A stretch of 64,000 nucleotides of DNA from Chaetoderma sp. LZ-2023a (GCA_034401795.1 CM067366.1:76222207-76286206); one strand, 5' to 3'; shown: positions 36,474 to 47,154, counted from the first letter of the stretch. Translations and numbers: made by a program. The notes: generated by a model not told the origin, from the sequence alone.

Positions 36474-36878
36474 ATTCACCTTTCCTGATTATCCATCTAT
36501 CATCTGATCTCGTCATAATCAGGCCAGCGAGTGCACGATGACGTCGCAATCACTACGTCACAAAGGGTTCCTTATATACTGTAATCAAATCTCAAATACT
36601 CCGACACGTTGTATGAATTGTATGTCTTTGTAATTCTTTGCTATTTAAGAAACATGCTGTTGAATATTTTGAAACTAATTTGAATTGGCGCTGTGGTTGC
36701 CTTAGGCAGAAACAGCACCCAGTCAAATTAGTTTCAAAATATTCAACAGCTTACTTGTGTAGTATTTTTTAATTGATAGTCATGGTGTTCAGGGATCGAT
36801 CGATCCCAACACGAGCGAGGTGTGGGTGGAGCTTAGCTAGTGATGGGCGGGGCATAGCTAAAACCGGAAAGGTCCATA
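36474..36878 (-). mobile_element. F1 fold-back element, full length
   Basis: ATTCACCTTTCCTGATTATCC end, GTATGAATTGTATGTCTTTG, a near-perfect palindrome centred near 36705, CAACAGCTTACTTGTGTAG, GGGATCGATCGATCCC and the end AAAACCGGAAAGGTCCAT. One of the best preserved copies. Confidence 0.88.
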
Positions 36879-37199
36879 CACTTAGCAAGTTGATGTTGTG
36901 ACGTCCTTTACGAAAAATAGTGTCCATCTATTCTGCATAATACTTACTAGATTGAAAATCCATCAAACACGTCCAATTAAGACGGTTAACGACTAACACG
37001 ACTTAGTGGCGTCTTTTGATTCTGACATTAGATATTCGAGTGGTAAATATGATCTTTCTATTGAGGCTCCCAAAACCATCTTTAATATTGCTGCTTTATA
37101 ATATATCGCTACTACCCTCGGTATTGCAAGTGCAGGACTCCCAAACCTGATACACATGCAATTGTACCGACAAGGAAATTAATAGTTTTATGGCTGATT

Positions 37200-38771
37200 T
37201 CCGAATTTTCTGATTGCCGACACCACACCATGCCCCTCGCACGACGAGCATTAAACCTCTTCCGCATCTCAGCGCAAATCTCCCTTCCCTACCAGGTCTC
37301 CAATGGCATCGGCATCAAAGCATATAAGCAAGTCGTCTCGCCGACATTGAACGGCAATAGAGCTCTGTACAGATCGATAAACAGCAGCCAGTGCTACCAT
37401 CGCCATACATCTGTAAAGCGTGAAGTTATTTCATGGTGAAAGCTCGCTGTGTGTTCGCCGCTCTCGCGGTTTAGGAGGAATTGACTGACTGATAGAGTGA
37501 GTAAGTGAATGAATAGAGTGACTGAGCTGGATTCGGTTCCCCTCACGCTGCATCGTGGTGCCACATCAGTCCTTGTGCAACAACCGTCACCGTCACCAGC
37601 AGCAGCGGACTCTGGCGCTTACAATCAGTATCGTATGTGTGTGATTACGCTCTGGATAGGCTAATGAAACGCGGACTGGTGTTGTTTTTGGCAGTAACAA
37701 GATCGTTTTCTCGAGATAATATCTTTTTGTTAGTCTTAGTGTAGTCGTACGGTGACACAACTAGCGAACTCTACGAAATCTAGGCCGACTGACCACAGCG
37801 ATCGTGAACCATGCAAGTAAGCAATCATGTCATAATATATTTTGTGACCAGAGAATGGTAGTTCTTCAACATAGCTGGTCATTATGTAACCAGTTAGAAG
37901 GGAATAATACAATCTTGTTTCAACATTTATTTCATATCGACTACCGTGTACCTTAATACTCACATTGTATCGCCTTTAATGCTGCTGTGTAAAATAGGGG
38001 CGGTGGTACCCAATAATGTCTTAGACACGGCTTGGCTATGGGTGTAAGTGATCGTATTGTAATATACACCGAGGACAACCGACGAGCACTGGATCTTCAT
38101 ATTTCTAAGCAAGGAAATACATTTTTTCTCTGAACAGATTTGAATTGGTTGATAACACAGAAACTTAAACCCGTCGTCAAAGTGCAGTCTGAATGACGGA
38201 ACACATATGAGATATAACATAAGAAATACTGGCAATGCATTAACGATGATGTCGATATAGCAATGTGTTTTACGAAATGGCAAAAATCAACAAAAGCGAC
38301 GAAAGTAACGATGAAAAACACTAATAGTGCTGTTACCGGTTTCCGTGTGTCGCGGATTCCACTACAGACAACACCATCATACACGTGACGGAATGGATCT
38401 ATCCCCCGAATCTAATGACACGTGATGATTGGCGAAACACGCGTACTCGTCGGCTTGCACAGAGAACCTGTTGGCCACTGTATACACCGAGACACAGTTC
38501 CTGCTGCTATTGCGGTCTGTGCCGATCCCGCTGCCTCTGCTACTGCTCCAGTTGTTCATGGTCTTCTCGCACTTCTCGCCGCCAGTATCAATACTGATGG
38601 CAATGTTATCGGGATTACGCGTACCAAAGCGTTAGAAGTATTTATGGAACGCGGATTGGACGTTTGATGATTAACAGCGGTTGTTGCCGTGCTTGTGTTT
38701 GAGTTGTTGTGTGTCTTTTTCTTGTGGTATTAGATTGTTTAGGTAACTAGTGCTAACGTACGTGATATGTC
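37200..38771 (+). other. Element-free region, possible gene 5' flank
   Basis: About 1.6 kb without any F1-F5 element, richer in CpG than its surroundings, just upstream of the candidate receptor exon 1. A 69-codon frame at 37230-37439 starts with a basic amphipathic stretch (MPLARRALNLFRISAQ) reminiscent of a mitochondrial targeting peptide, but I cannot identify it. Leu-rich frames at 38429-38635 are also unassigned. Plausibly promoter and 5' UTR; no TATA box decides the start. Confidence 0.35.
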
Positions 38772-38872
38772 ATGATACACCTTCGGTGGACTCCGTATCG
38801 TGTGCTTTGCTGCTTCTGCTGCGCGTGTTTCTACTGCTGTTGCTATTTATTTGGAATCACTATAACCGTTAG
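38772..38872 (+). CDS. Candidate receptor exon 1 (signal peptide)
   Basis: The ATG at 38772 has a G at -3 and opens MIHLRWTPYRVLCC, then a Cys/Phe/Tyr-rich hydrophobic stretch and FGITITV: a short basic start followed by a hydrophobic core, as in a signal peptide. The frame runs into a strong donor, TTAG|GTGAGT at 38873, leaving two bases (AG). The next exon (44145) starts with the third base of a codon (C), so the join gives Ser and keeps frame. The hydrophobic core is unusually Cys-rich. Phase agreement, donor strength and position support it; the start and exon are still predictions, and 5' UTR extent is unknown. The intron to exon 2 would be 5.3 kb. Confidence 0.42.
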
Positions 38873-38927
38873 GTGAGTACGTGATGTAAGCGTAGGCCCT
38901 ATGCATGTTCGTGAGTGCGTACTCGGG

Positions 38928-38968
38928 GTGTGTGTGTGTGTGTGTGAATGAGCGTGCTTTGTGTGTGC

Positions 38969-39015
<47 letters not shown>
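38928..39015. repeat. (TG)n tracts in intron 1
   Basis: TG runs at 38928-38946 and 38967-39012 ending in CGCGCGCG, about 60 bases after the candidate exon 1 donor. Confidence 0.9.
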
Positions 39016-39022
<7 letters not shown>

Positions 39023-39119
39023 CATGGGTGCGTGAGTGCGTGCTAGCGTTATTAGTGCGTAGCCTATTCGGTGTGTGCGTATTCAAACTTGTGCGTGCTC
39101 GCACACCAGGTATTAAGTA

Positions 39120-39945
39120 GGTCCTTCTTATAACAAGAATAACCATGCACATATAGACGGTGTTGTTAAGCCCATAAACATTAAATCGTCAGGCAAACAT
39201 CTTTTAGAGGTCGGTAGGCTAAATGTAATTTTGATGTCAAATCGCCATTTTCGTTACCAATAAAACAATGGCATGTTGCATCTCCTATTAAAGCTTATGG
39301 GAATGCATTGCCCATGCTGTATGACACAATAAAGCTTATCAGAAAGCATACTCAGTGAGCTAATTCATATTTAAATTCATAATTTGGTAATTGTTTGTCG
39401 CCATGCCAATCGTCACTGAAAATGTACTAAGTTGTGTCAAATGTCATGTTCGTAAATGTTTAATGACAGCCATGACAGTGGACTCGGACAGTCTGGGCGC
39501 ATGGAAAACACAGGCTATGTTGAATTACATGGATTTATAACATGAATGTGTACCATTTTCGCATTGAAAATATTCCACAATCGTAAAGCTATTTAACAAC
39601 TGTAGACTGTAGTACAACAATTCCATGTACAATGGTGACATTATACTTCTCATGGGAATGCATGGCAGCGTACAAATGCTTTTAATGATGTTGAGACACA
39701 CAGTTGGCAATCCATAAGGTAGGGTACTTCATGACTTCTAAAGAAATGCGCGCGAGAGACTACAGTTGCGATCCTGGCAATTGTATCCAAAATGGCAACC
39801 ATTCCTCAGACCGACAGATAGACAGACATAGAGACAGACCGAGACACACAGACGTATATTAGTTGTTGTCGCAGCTAAAGATTACACATTAATATTTAGC
39901 ATTCTGTAATATTGTAATATATGTACCTTTCACACAAAAAAACGT
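39120..39945. other. No recognised feature
   Basis: Intronic sequence between the TG tracts and an F2 copy. It contains a short GACA-rich stretch (39810-39850) and nothing else I recognise. Confidence 0.5.
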
Positions 39946-39953
39946 TATCTTAA

Positions 39954-40230
39954 AGGTGCATATTCACAATAAAATGCTTGAAAATAAAATTGCTAGAATT
40001 GTATACTTTTAGAGGCGTATACATTGTGTATCTGGATGCAACGAAACGAAATAAATATTAGCGCATGATGATTTTATTACGTACATCAATATGCGTTTTA
40101 AGTAGTAAAATTGAATTATAGAAATGAGTGCCTAATTCAACTTCACAACTCAACAGTTATATTAATATATACCGAATGAAATCATCATATGGTACGATGT
40201 AATTCCTTTCTCTATATTGAGGTGCGCATT
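39954..40230. mobile_element. F2 TTAA element
   Basis: TTAA (39950-39953), then AGGTGCATATTCACAATAAA, AATTGTATACTTTTAGAGGC, ATGATGATTTTATTACG and its mirror GAATGAAATCATCATATGG. The right end has decayed (GAGGTGCGCATTTC). Confidence 0.75.
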
Positions 40231-40356
40231 TCTTCCAATCCTATTGATTCTTGCATGGCTTTAATCGCACATATCTTTTCACTATAAACGGCAGATTGCA
40301 TCCAAATATTTTCCTTAGCATGATGTAGGAGTAGGACAATGACATCAGTATCATCT

Positions 40357-40728
40357 GCAATGGAGGATCCGGATTTAGCTATGCCTTACCCATCTTTAGC
40401 AAAGTCCAACTCCGCACTTTTCCCGTGTCGAGATTGATCGATCCCTGAACTTCCAGACAATCAATTTCCAGAAAATTAGAAGGTACGGCGTTGAATATTT
40501 TGAAACGAATTTGACAGGGCGCTGTTGCTGTCTATGACAGCAAGAGCGCACAGTCAAATTAGAGCAAAGAAATCAACAGCATCTTTTTAAATAGTAAGAC
40601 ATACAGTTCGTACAGCAACTCTTAGTCCGTCGACAACTAAGCGTTCGTGACTGATTATGACTTCATCCTACACGTCACGTAGTTGATTATGACATCACAC
40701 GATTGATGGATGAACTGAAAGGGTATAT
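40357..40728 (+). mobile_element. F1 fold-back element, full length
   Basis: CAATGGAGGATCCGGATTTAG (GGAATCC-type end), GAGATTGATCGATCC, ATCAATTTCCAG, a palindrome centred near 40535 (GCTGTTGCTGTCTATGACAG), TGATTATGACATCAC, end GAACTGAAAGGG. Confidence 0.8.
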
Positions 40729-40744
40729 TATTGTTCCACGTTCT

Positions 40745-41195
40745 TCTTTTGCTAATTCCGATGCGCTTACGCAATGGGAGCATCAGCATCAGCTTATGCA
40801 TATACTGTTTTATGACCCGTACTCCGCAAATGATGTCCAAACATGTCCACAAAACGCTGCTTATTTTTCCTGTTAGAAAGGAATGGTGCTTTGCGGATAA
40901 GAGGCGATGAGGTCTCCTCAAATGCAAGTGTCAATGAAGATTGCTTAGATTCGTGTTCTTCAGCTGTTGTGCTGGGAGTTCCATAGCCATCGAATACAAC
41001 GGTAACTGCTCTTTAATTCCGCTCAACATCCTTCCCATAATGCTGAAGAATATCTGCAAATGCGCCTGTCAATCAATGGCCATGGCAGTATCTGAATCAA
41101 AGCACCGCCATCAAGAACATAATATATTCACGTTTACATGGATTACTGTTCACTGTCATAGCATCCATAACCTTTGTTAGAGACCACTTATCGAT
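40745..41195 (-). pseudogene. Fragment of FEN1/XPG-like nuclease gene family
   Basis: Minus strand in pieces: TVNSNPCKREYIMFLMAVL, then AFADILQHYGKDVER and RAVTVVFDGYGTPSTTAEEH (VVFDG at 40986-41000), RKAPFLSNRKNKQRFVDMFG, ending ADADAPIA. VVFDGxxxPSxKxxE matches the XPG-N motif of FEN1-type nucleases (VFDG..P..K..E). Stops follow VYA and the acidic ADAD. Same gene family as 57611-61927, covering its middle part. No ends or TSD found. Confidence 0.65.
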
Positions 41196-41769
41196 CTTTC
41201 CTACCTTGCGTATGGTGCTGGATCAAATAATGTTTGTCCTTCTGCCCATCCATCCGTTAAGTCATGTGCCCTTCGGGCTATATCATACAAACTGTTGAGT
41301 GGCATTTAATCACATTTCAACGAAGAGTTACCCATATGAGTGCGGTCTGCAAGACAACACTAACATTAGGCACCGCCAGCCTGGTGGAGGTGGGGCAAGG
41401 TGGATGGTGGATGGGATTATGGGTGGGTGGCAGAAAATTAAAGTTGGCGGAATTCAACCCAATTTGGTATGTTAGTTACCTATATGCTCACTCATTATGA
41501 GACAATACTTAGATTAGGCTACGCCCGCGCGCTGTCTGTGTGTCTTTCTGTCGAAGGAATGAGTTGCCATTTTTGGTAACGCTGTCAGGGTTGCAACTAC
41601 GTTCTCGCACTAGTTTCGTTAGGAACGCGTGAAACACCCTCCCTTATGGGACTGGCAAATGTAAGTCTCCGCATCAGTAAAATCATCTTTCCGGCGCCGT
41701 CTTGAGACTGGAGAATTCCTTCGAGTGCATGAAATGTATGGCTTTAATGGATTTAAAATGTAATTAATA

Positions 41770-41960
41770 TTCTGTTGAATAACGTTCAGTCAAATTCGTT
41801 TCAAAATTATCAACAGCTTAGTTTTATAACTACCTTGGAATTGGGATTCTGGAAAGAAGGCAGGTTTCAAAGTATAGCAATGGAGTTATGCACACGTCAT
41901 CGGAGTATAGCTAGGAAGGGGCGTGGTATAGATAGAAATTGATCCCTATATTGGTCCTGA
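41770..41960 (-). mobile_element. F1 half element
   Basis: TTCAGTCAAATTCGTTTCAAAA, CAACAGCTTAGTTTTATA, TTGGAATTGGGATTC, GTATAGCTAGGAAGGGGCG, end ATCCCTATATTGG. The half with CRE sites is gone. Abuts a second F1 in the opposite orientation. Confidence 0.7.
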
Positions 41961-41962
41961 CT

Positions 41963-42343
41963 GGTATGGAGGAATTCAGTTTTAGGTATGTCCCGCCCAA
42001 TCTCTAGCTACGCTCCAGCCACGCTTTGCCCTTGTTCGGATCGATCGATCGATACATTGCCCTAATTTCAATTACCAGAGAACTATACAAAAAAGCTGTT
42101 GACTAATTTGAACGCAATTTGGCGGGGTACTGTTACAGGCAGCCAAATTAGCTTCAAAATATTCAACATACTTTTGATTAAATAGCACAGACATGCAATT
42201 CGTACAGCTTGACGGACTATTAAGCATTTATGATGGACTTAATCGCGTACATGTGACGCCGTGGTTGACTATGACGGCAGCCTTCGCGTGGCATACTGAT
42301 TATTCCGTCATGTGATAAAATGCGTAACTGGATTCTCTATGCT
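41963..42343 (+). mobile_element. F1 fold-back element, full length
   Basis: TATGGAGGAATTCAGTTTTAGG start, TCGGATCGATCGATCGATAC, a shortened palindrome (GTACTGTTACAGGCAGCCAAA), GATTAAATAGCACAGACATG, TTGACTATGACGG, end GTAACTGGATTCTCTATG. Confidence 0.8.
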
Positions 42344-42536
42344 TCGATGGCCATGGCGGTGATTAATGGGGTTTGCCCGATATTCTCAGCATACTCGATT
42401 CTGATTGGTATTCTCAATGACCTCGCTGGAGGTCTCTGTAATTTTGATTCTATCCAGACTTAACATGTACCAGAGCGTCCGGCACGAATCTCTGCGCTGG
42501 CAGAATTCTAGGCGTTGGTTACTGGCTACTACTTAA

Positions 42537-42759
42537 AGGTGCATCTTGGACCTAGATGTAACATATGATGATTTAATTACGTTTAAATTAATATACATTT
42601 TTAAGTTGTGAAATTCAATTAGAGTCAACGCAATTAAAAAATAGTTATAATTTGTACAAAATATATTAGTTTATTACATCGTGGTACGTAACATTAAGTC
42701 GTTAATAGAACAGAATTTAATCAATTTTATTTCACGGATTTTGTTGTGATTATATATCT
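42537..42759. mobile_element. F2 TTAA element, internally deleted
   Basis: Flanked by TTAA (42533-42536 and 42760-42763). The left end AGGTGCATCTTGGACC jumps into CTAGATGTAACATATGATG. AGTTGTGAAATTCAATTAGAG and the decayed right end TTGTTGTGATTATATATC follow. 223 bp. Confidence 0.75.
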
Positions 42760-42797
42760 TTAATATGAGAACAATTCGGGCTTCACAGTGTCCTTAC

Positions 42798-42982
42798 AAT
42801 GGACCTTTCCAGTTTTAGCTATGCCCCACTCATCTCGAGCTAAGCTCCACTGACTCCTCGCTCGTGTTGGGATCGATCGATCCATCAACTCCAGGATTAT
42901 CAAATTCCAGAAAACTATACAAGTAAGCTGTTGGACTATTTTGAATGTAATTTGACAGGGTGGTGTTGCTGCCTGTGGCAGG
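42798..42982 (+). mobile_element. F1 left half
   Basis: CAATGGACCTTTCCAGTTTTAG start, GTTGGGATCGATCGATCC, ACTATACAAGTAAGCTG, palindrome left arm to GTTGCTGCCTGTGGCAGG, then replaced by a TGG-rich minisatellite. Confidence 0.78.
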
Positions 42983-43385
42983 ATGGCAGTGTGGTGTGGC
43001 TGGACATGCTCTCTGACTAAACCGGAATGTAGTATGTTCTAGCTGCTAATCGGCATGCTCACTTGGTATGCTGAAGCTAGTGCGATAGTCTTTCGTGGCT
43101 GGCAATGGTCTTTCCTGGCTACGTTGGCTGCGTAGTGTATCGCGGTTTGGCATGCTAAGCGAGTAGGCTTTTTGTTAGTGTGCGCTTGGTAGTACGTCGT
43201 GACTACTAATGGGCATGCTTACTTTGTAGACTGGAGGGTAGTGTGTTGTGGCTGGGTGTGCTCACTGGTTATGTAAGGCGCATACTGTGTCGTGACTGCT
43301 ATTGCGCATGGTGCCGTGGTAGACTTGAGAGTAGTGCATCTTGGCTGGCCATGCTCACTGGTTAGTGTCGTGGTTGGTAGTCACA
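42983..43385. repeat. Degenerate minisatellite
   Basis: Loose repeats of about 65-75 bases sharing GGCTGG, CATGCTCACT(G/T)GGT, GTAGTGTGTCGTG and TAGACTGGAGGGTAG. Grew next to, or out of, the truncated F1. Confidence 0.65.
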
Positions 43386-43449
43386 TTGACCAGTTTATTC
43401 ACATATTTCCTTTTAGATATCTAACGATATTCACTTGGTAACATGTACG

Positions 43450-43688
<239 letters not shown>

Positions 43689-43699
43689 TCTCGCTGTCA

Positions 43700-44140
43700 G
43701 TGCTAGCGTACTGTAAGTGCTAGTGGTGGCTGTGGATGCGACCGCCGCAATGAAGGTAGCGATAGACGTCATGTGGATATATTTTTCATTCAAAAGAACT
43801 GCATCATATATTCAAGGAAAAATCATGTATTTACCTTCATACGGGTGTGGATGTGTGCATTTTAATCCAATTGAGCATATACATGCACTGATCCTGACCT
43901 GGCAGTGACAATGAGACTAACACTGACATTGGCACTTGGTATCATCAACCATGGTGTTTATGGCACAAATCAATGTGACTGCGAATGAGTGCGTGTTAAT
44001 TTACGGTGTGCTCACAAGTGTATGTGTGCGGTGAGAACGTGCTTGGGTATTAAAAGACATAACAGATTGTAGCATACGTGAAGAACTATCGTCCTGGGGT
44101 GTTTATTGTCACACATTTCACGTACTCTTTGTTCTTTTAT
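43700..44140. other. Intron 1 end, no element
   Basis: Non-repetitive sequence leading to the exon 2 acceptor. A pyrimidine-rich stretch (CTCTTTGTTCTTTTATGTAG) precedes 44145. Confidence 0.6.
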
Positions 44141-44144
44141 GTAG

Positions 44145-44239
44145 CCCGCAACTTTCGGCAATGGATGTCGCGAATGTGTCTCACGCCATTGACCTTATTT
44201 TGAAACACTACGATGCGAGACTCCGGCCAAATTTCGCAG
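44145..44239 (+). CDS. Cys-loop (GABA-A/glycine-like) receptor exon
   Basis: Acceptor TTCTTTTATGTAG|C and donor TTCGCAG|GTAAAT bound a 95-nt exon. In frame it reads PQLSAMDVANVSHAIDLILK, then HYDARLRPNFAG. NVSxxLDxLLxxYDxRLRPxFGG is the start of the mature extracellular domain in GABA-A, RDL and glycine receptors. The exon end in that Gly matches the exon boundary I recall for vertebrate GABA-A genes. NVS is an N-glycosylation sequon. One difference: Ala for the first Gly of FGG. The product would be a subunit of a pentameric ligand-gated (probably chloride) channel in the plasma membrane. The following exons were not found, so intron 2 probably runs past the window. Subunit type cannot be told from this exon. 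Confidence 0.8.
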
Positions 44240-44735
44240 GTAAATTACGATTTATATTTCGTATTCACTCGTTTGTTCTGATTAGTAACAAGCTGTTGCA
44301 ACACAATCACAAATGTAATCACGTCTTCAGCATTTTTATCCTCATCGTCCTCGAAATAACTATCACAATGATTATGACCCCCACCATCAACAATCACTAA
44401 CACCCGCACCGACTCTACTACCGTGACCTTCACCACAAATGTCACCATCTCAAGAGCAAGAAGTTTCATATATAGGAAAGCATTTCAGCAAATGCCCGTG
44501 TTTACGGTGTTTCAGAGTAATTTAAGAACATTTGCTTAAAATAGGTTTCACCAGAATTTGGTTCAAATATGTTACAAATGATTTCGTTCCAAATAAATTT
44601 GTTTAGGAAATTGTTCGCTCTGACTGCAACGAAGGAGATTGCATATGCTTCGAAGACCTTTGATGTATGCAAATTGAACATGCGCACGGACATAGAGAAA
44701 TGATTTACCTTGAAACTGTCGTGCTGGCGCTTTCG

Positions 44736-45140
44736 ATGTACCTTTCCAAGTTTGTCCATCAATCGTATGGCATCATATACTGTCATAATCAACTACGTGA
44801 TGTGCAAGATGACGCCGTAATCATGGCATCATGAATGACTCGATATAGTTCGTATTTAACGCTTAATAGTCGGACGCGTTGTACGAAATGTATGTGTATT
44901 CCATTTAATAACAATTATGTTGAATATTTTGAAACTAATTTGACTGGACGCGGTCGTTGCCATACACAGCAACAGCAACCAGGCACATTAGTTTCAAAAT
45001 ATTTAATAGCTTACCTGTATAGTTTCCTGGAAATTGATAGTGAGAGAGCTCAGGGATCGATCAGTAGCAACACGAGGGTGTTGTAGATGGGGATTAGCTA
45101 GAGATGGGCGGGGCATTGCTAACACTGGAAAGATATATTG
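44736..45140 (-). mobile_element. F1 fold-back element, full length
   Basis: GATGTACCTTTCCAAGTTTGTCC end, GTCATAATCAACTACG, TGTTGAATATTTTGAAACTA arm, palindrome centred near 44966, TAGCTTACCTGTATAG, CAGGGATCGATCAG, AGAGATGGGCGGGGC, end CTGGAAAGATATATTG. About 500 bases into intron 2. Confidence 0.83.
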
Positions 45141-45389
45141 ACCATCAATCGCTACCAAATCATCCACCTCTGAACAATCAGTTAGAGTGACGGGTTTTTT
45201 CCTTTTTGTCGATGACAATGAGTCCCAGAAAGTTTAAAGAACTGCACTTAGTGTATGTGTGTAAAACACTTTGAGACATTTCTTAAAACATAGTTTCAGG
45301 AACCGGTCTTCCAAAAGCTTTCTCGTGTATAATTGCCATGCTTAAACTGCGCGGGATGATGCCGCATGCAAGTCGACAACATTTCCTCA

Positions 45390-45900
45390 ATCTAACGAAG
45401 GCCTACGCGTGAGACTAATGCTTGCAGACACCAAGCTGAAAGTACAAGTCAAGTCAGTGAAGTCTGTAGAGTTTGAAAGATCAAGCGACTCCCCACAGGG
45501 AGATGGTCTATCCCCTGAGCTCTCCACCTGGTACCTGGCTGCTGCATTGAAATCCGTGCGGGAAAACGCCACAAGACCAAACACCCCCACCCACCCCCAC
45601 CCCCACCCCCACCCACCCCACCCCCGTGTCAATACTGGGCATGCCGCTAGAGATGGAATATGCCGACGATGTGGACTTTATAGATGAGGAAAAGAAACCC
45701 CTTGACGAACTTCTCCCAATAGCTGCAAGCAAACTAAAAATTGAGAATCGCTTTATGAATGAATCCAAAACAGAGTTCACCCACATATACCTATCTACAA
45801 AGCATGAAACAAAGAAAATGACGATCCACTCCGTGGCGGCGAACCATGGAAGAAAAGTAAATACTATTGCTGTCTAAGCGAGCAAAAGCTGCCAGTATTA
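45390..45900 (+). pseudogene. Second reverse-transcriptase fragment
   Basis: RVRLMLADTKLKVQVKSV, then SDSPQGDGLSPELSTWYLAA (the RT palm motif xPQGDxLSP), then MEYADDVDFIDEEKKPLDEL (catalytic YADD, about 45656-45670) and NESKTEFTHIYLSTK. The stretch between the two motifs is replaced by a CCCAC microsatellite (about 45585-45625) that shifts frame. A different family from the LINE at 28310-31000, which has HADD. No ends found. Confidence 0.72.
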
Positions 45901-46129
45901 TCGCTTAGAATATTCATCAACAGTATAACCTAGACGACAATGATGTGGTGGTGCCACGTACTATATGATGCAGAATAGTACAGTTAGTTATTGGTTTGGC
46001 CGATCTCGAGGCCAGAATCTCTAGGTCCCATCCATACCATACATGGGCTGCTCTATTCTTAGTTTAGTCTGATTATTGTTTATTTGTTGGAGTGGCCTAT
46101 ATCGAGTCCCTGATGGATATATCTGTCGC

Positions 46130-46495
46130 TCAAGTATGCGACGTCATAATAAATTATGTGACATGTAGGCTGGCGTCACAGTATCTAGCTCCATCATGAA
46201 CATTTATATGTCCGTTAAGAGAACGAACTGTATTTACTAATTACTATTTACTAAACATGCTGTTGTATATTTGAAACTAATTTGACTGGGTGCCGTTGCC
46301 ATAGGAAGCAGCAACACACAGTCACATTAGTATCGGAATATTCAACACCTTATCTGTACGATCATATTGAAAAAGTGATTCTGATAATTTGTGATTCAGA
46401 GTATATAAATCGATCCTAACACGCTCACAGCGTAGGCGGAGATTAGGTACAAATGGGCGGGCGTAGCTTGAAATTGACTCTCTATCATTACATTC
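46130..46495 (-). mobile_element. F1 fold-back element
   Basis: GCGACGTCATAATAAATTATG, ACTAAACATGCTGTTG, palindrome centred near 46296, CAACACCTTATCTGTACG, AAATCGATCCTAACACG, AATGGGCGGGCGTAGC. Ends worn. Confidence 0.75.
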
Positions 46496-46544
46496 GATTC
46501 AGGCCATAACTATCCTGGTCTTATGTCAGTTTATTACAGTTAAC

Positions 46545-46668
46545 ATCCCCAGGTTTTACACTGGTACCCATTTGTACTCCTGTGTGGAGAAAGGTGACGA
46601 GGACGAAGGAGATAGCACATGTTTCCAAAACAGCTGCGAGATAGACCACCACTCAGCCATGAACGGGT
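46545..46668 (-). mobile_element. tRNA-derived SINE fragment
   Basis: On the minus strand CATGGCTGAGTGGTGG is a tRNA A-box-like start (as in Leu/Ser tRNAs). It leads into CCTTTCTCCACACAGGAG and AAATGGGTACCAGTGTAAAA. The AATGGGTACC motif also ends the neighbouring fragment at 47155-47285. B box not clear. Confidence 0.45.
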
Positions 46669-46757
46669 TTTCTGGTTAAGGTGTCCTGGGTGCTAATGTC
46701 TACACCATGCCAAACTATATTCAGTCTGTTACGACGACTAACTTTCCAAGTCTTTAA

Positions 46758-47147
46758 CCCCTCTTGTGCCAGCTCAATCGTATCTGGTTATACCGGCAAA
46801 ATGGCACCTGCAATGCTCTTGAGTTATGTACTTTTGCAGGCCAAGATAAGACAATTTTTGAAAATGTATCACTAGAATGACTGGCTCGGTAACCAGTGGT
46901 AACATTTCAAAACAGCACACTATCAAAGCGAAAGGTTTAATTCACTTGAATATTAACCATTTAATGACCAATCTGAACAAAACGTGTGGCAACAGAAAGT
47001 TATTTTTTATAAATTTGTGTGGCACATTTACACACATTGTCGTCTCCAAATGGACATTTACTGAGTGAGTATTGTAATTTTCTTTAAGTGTTAATTCATA
47101 TAGGTAGCGTTTTGACCGCTTTTGAGGCGCTTCTGACACAAGAGGGG
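46758..47147 (+). mobile_element. F4 TTAA element, both ends intact
   Basis: Flanked by TTAA (46754-46757 and 47148-47151). The ends CCCCTCTTGTGCCAG and, in reverse complement, CCCCTCTTGTGTCAGAAG are inverted. Inside: TTTTGCAGGCCAAGATAAGAC, TGTATCACTAGAATGACTGG and CTCGGTAACCAGTGG. 390 bp, non-coding; piggyBac-type MITE by ends and target (inference). Inserted beside a SINE fragment. Confidence 0.8.
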
Positions 47148-47154
47148 TTAAAGT

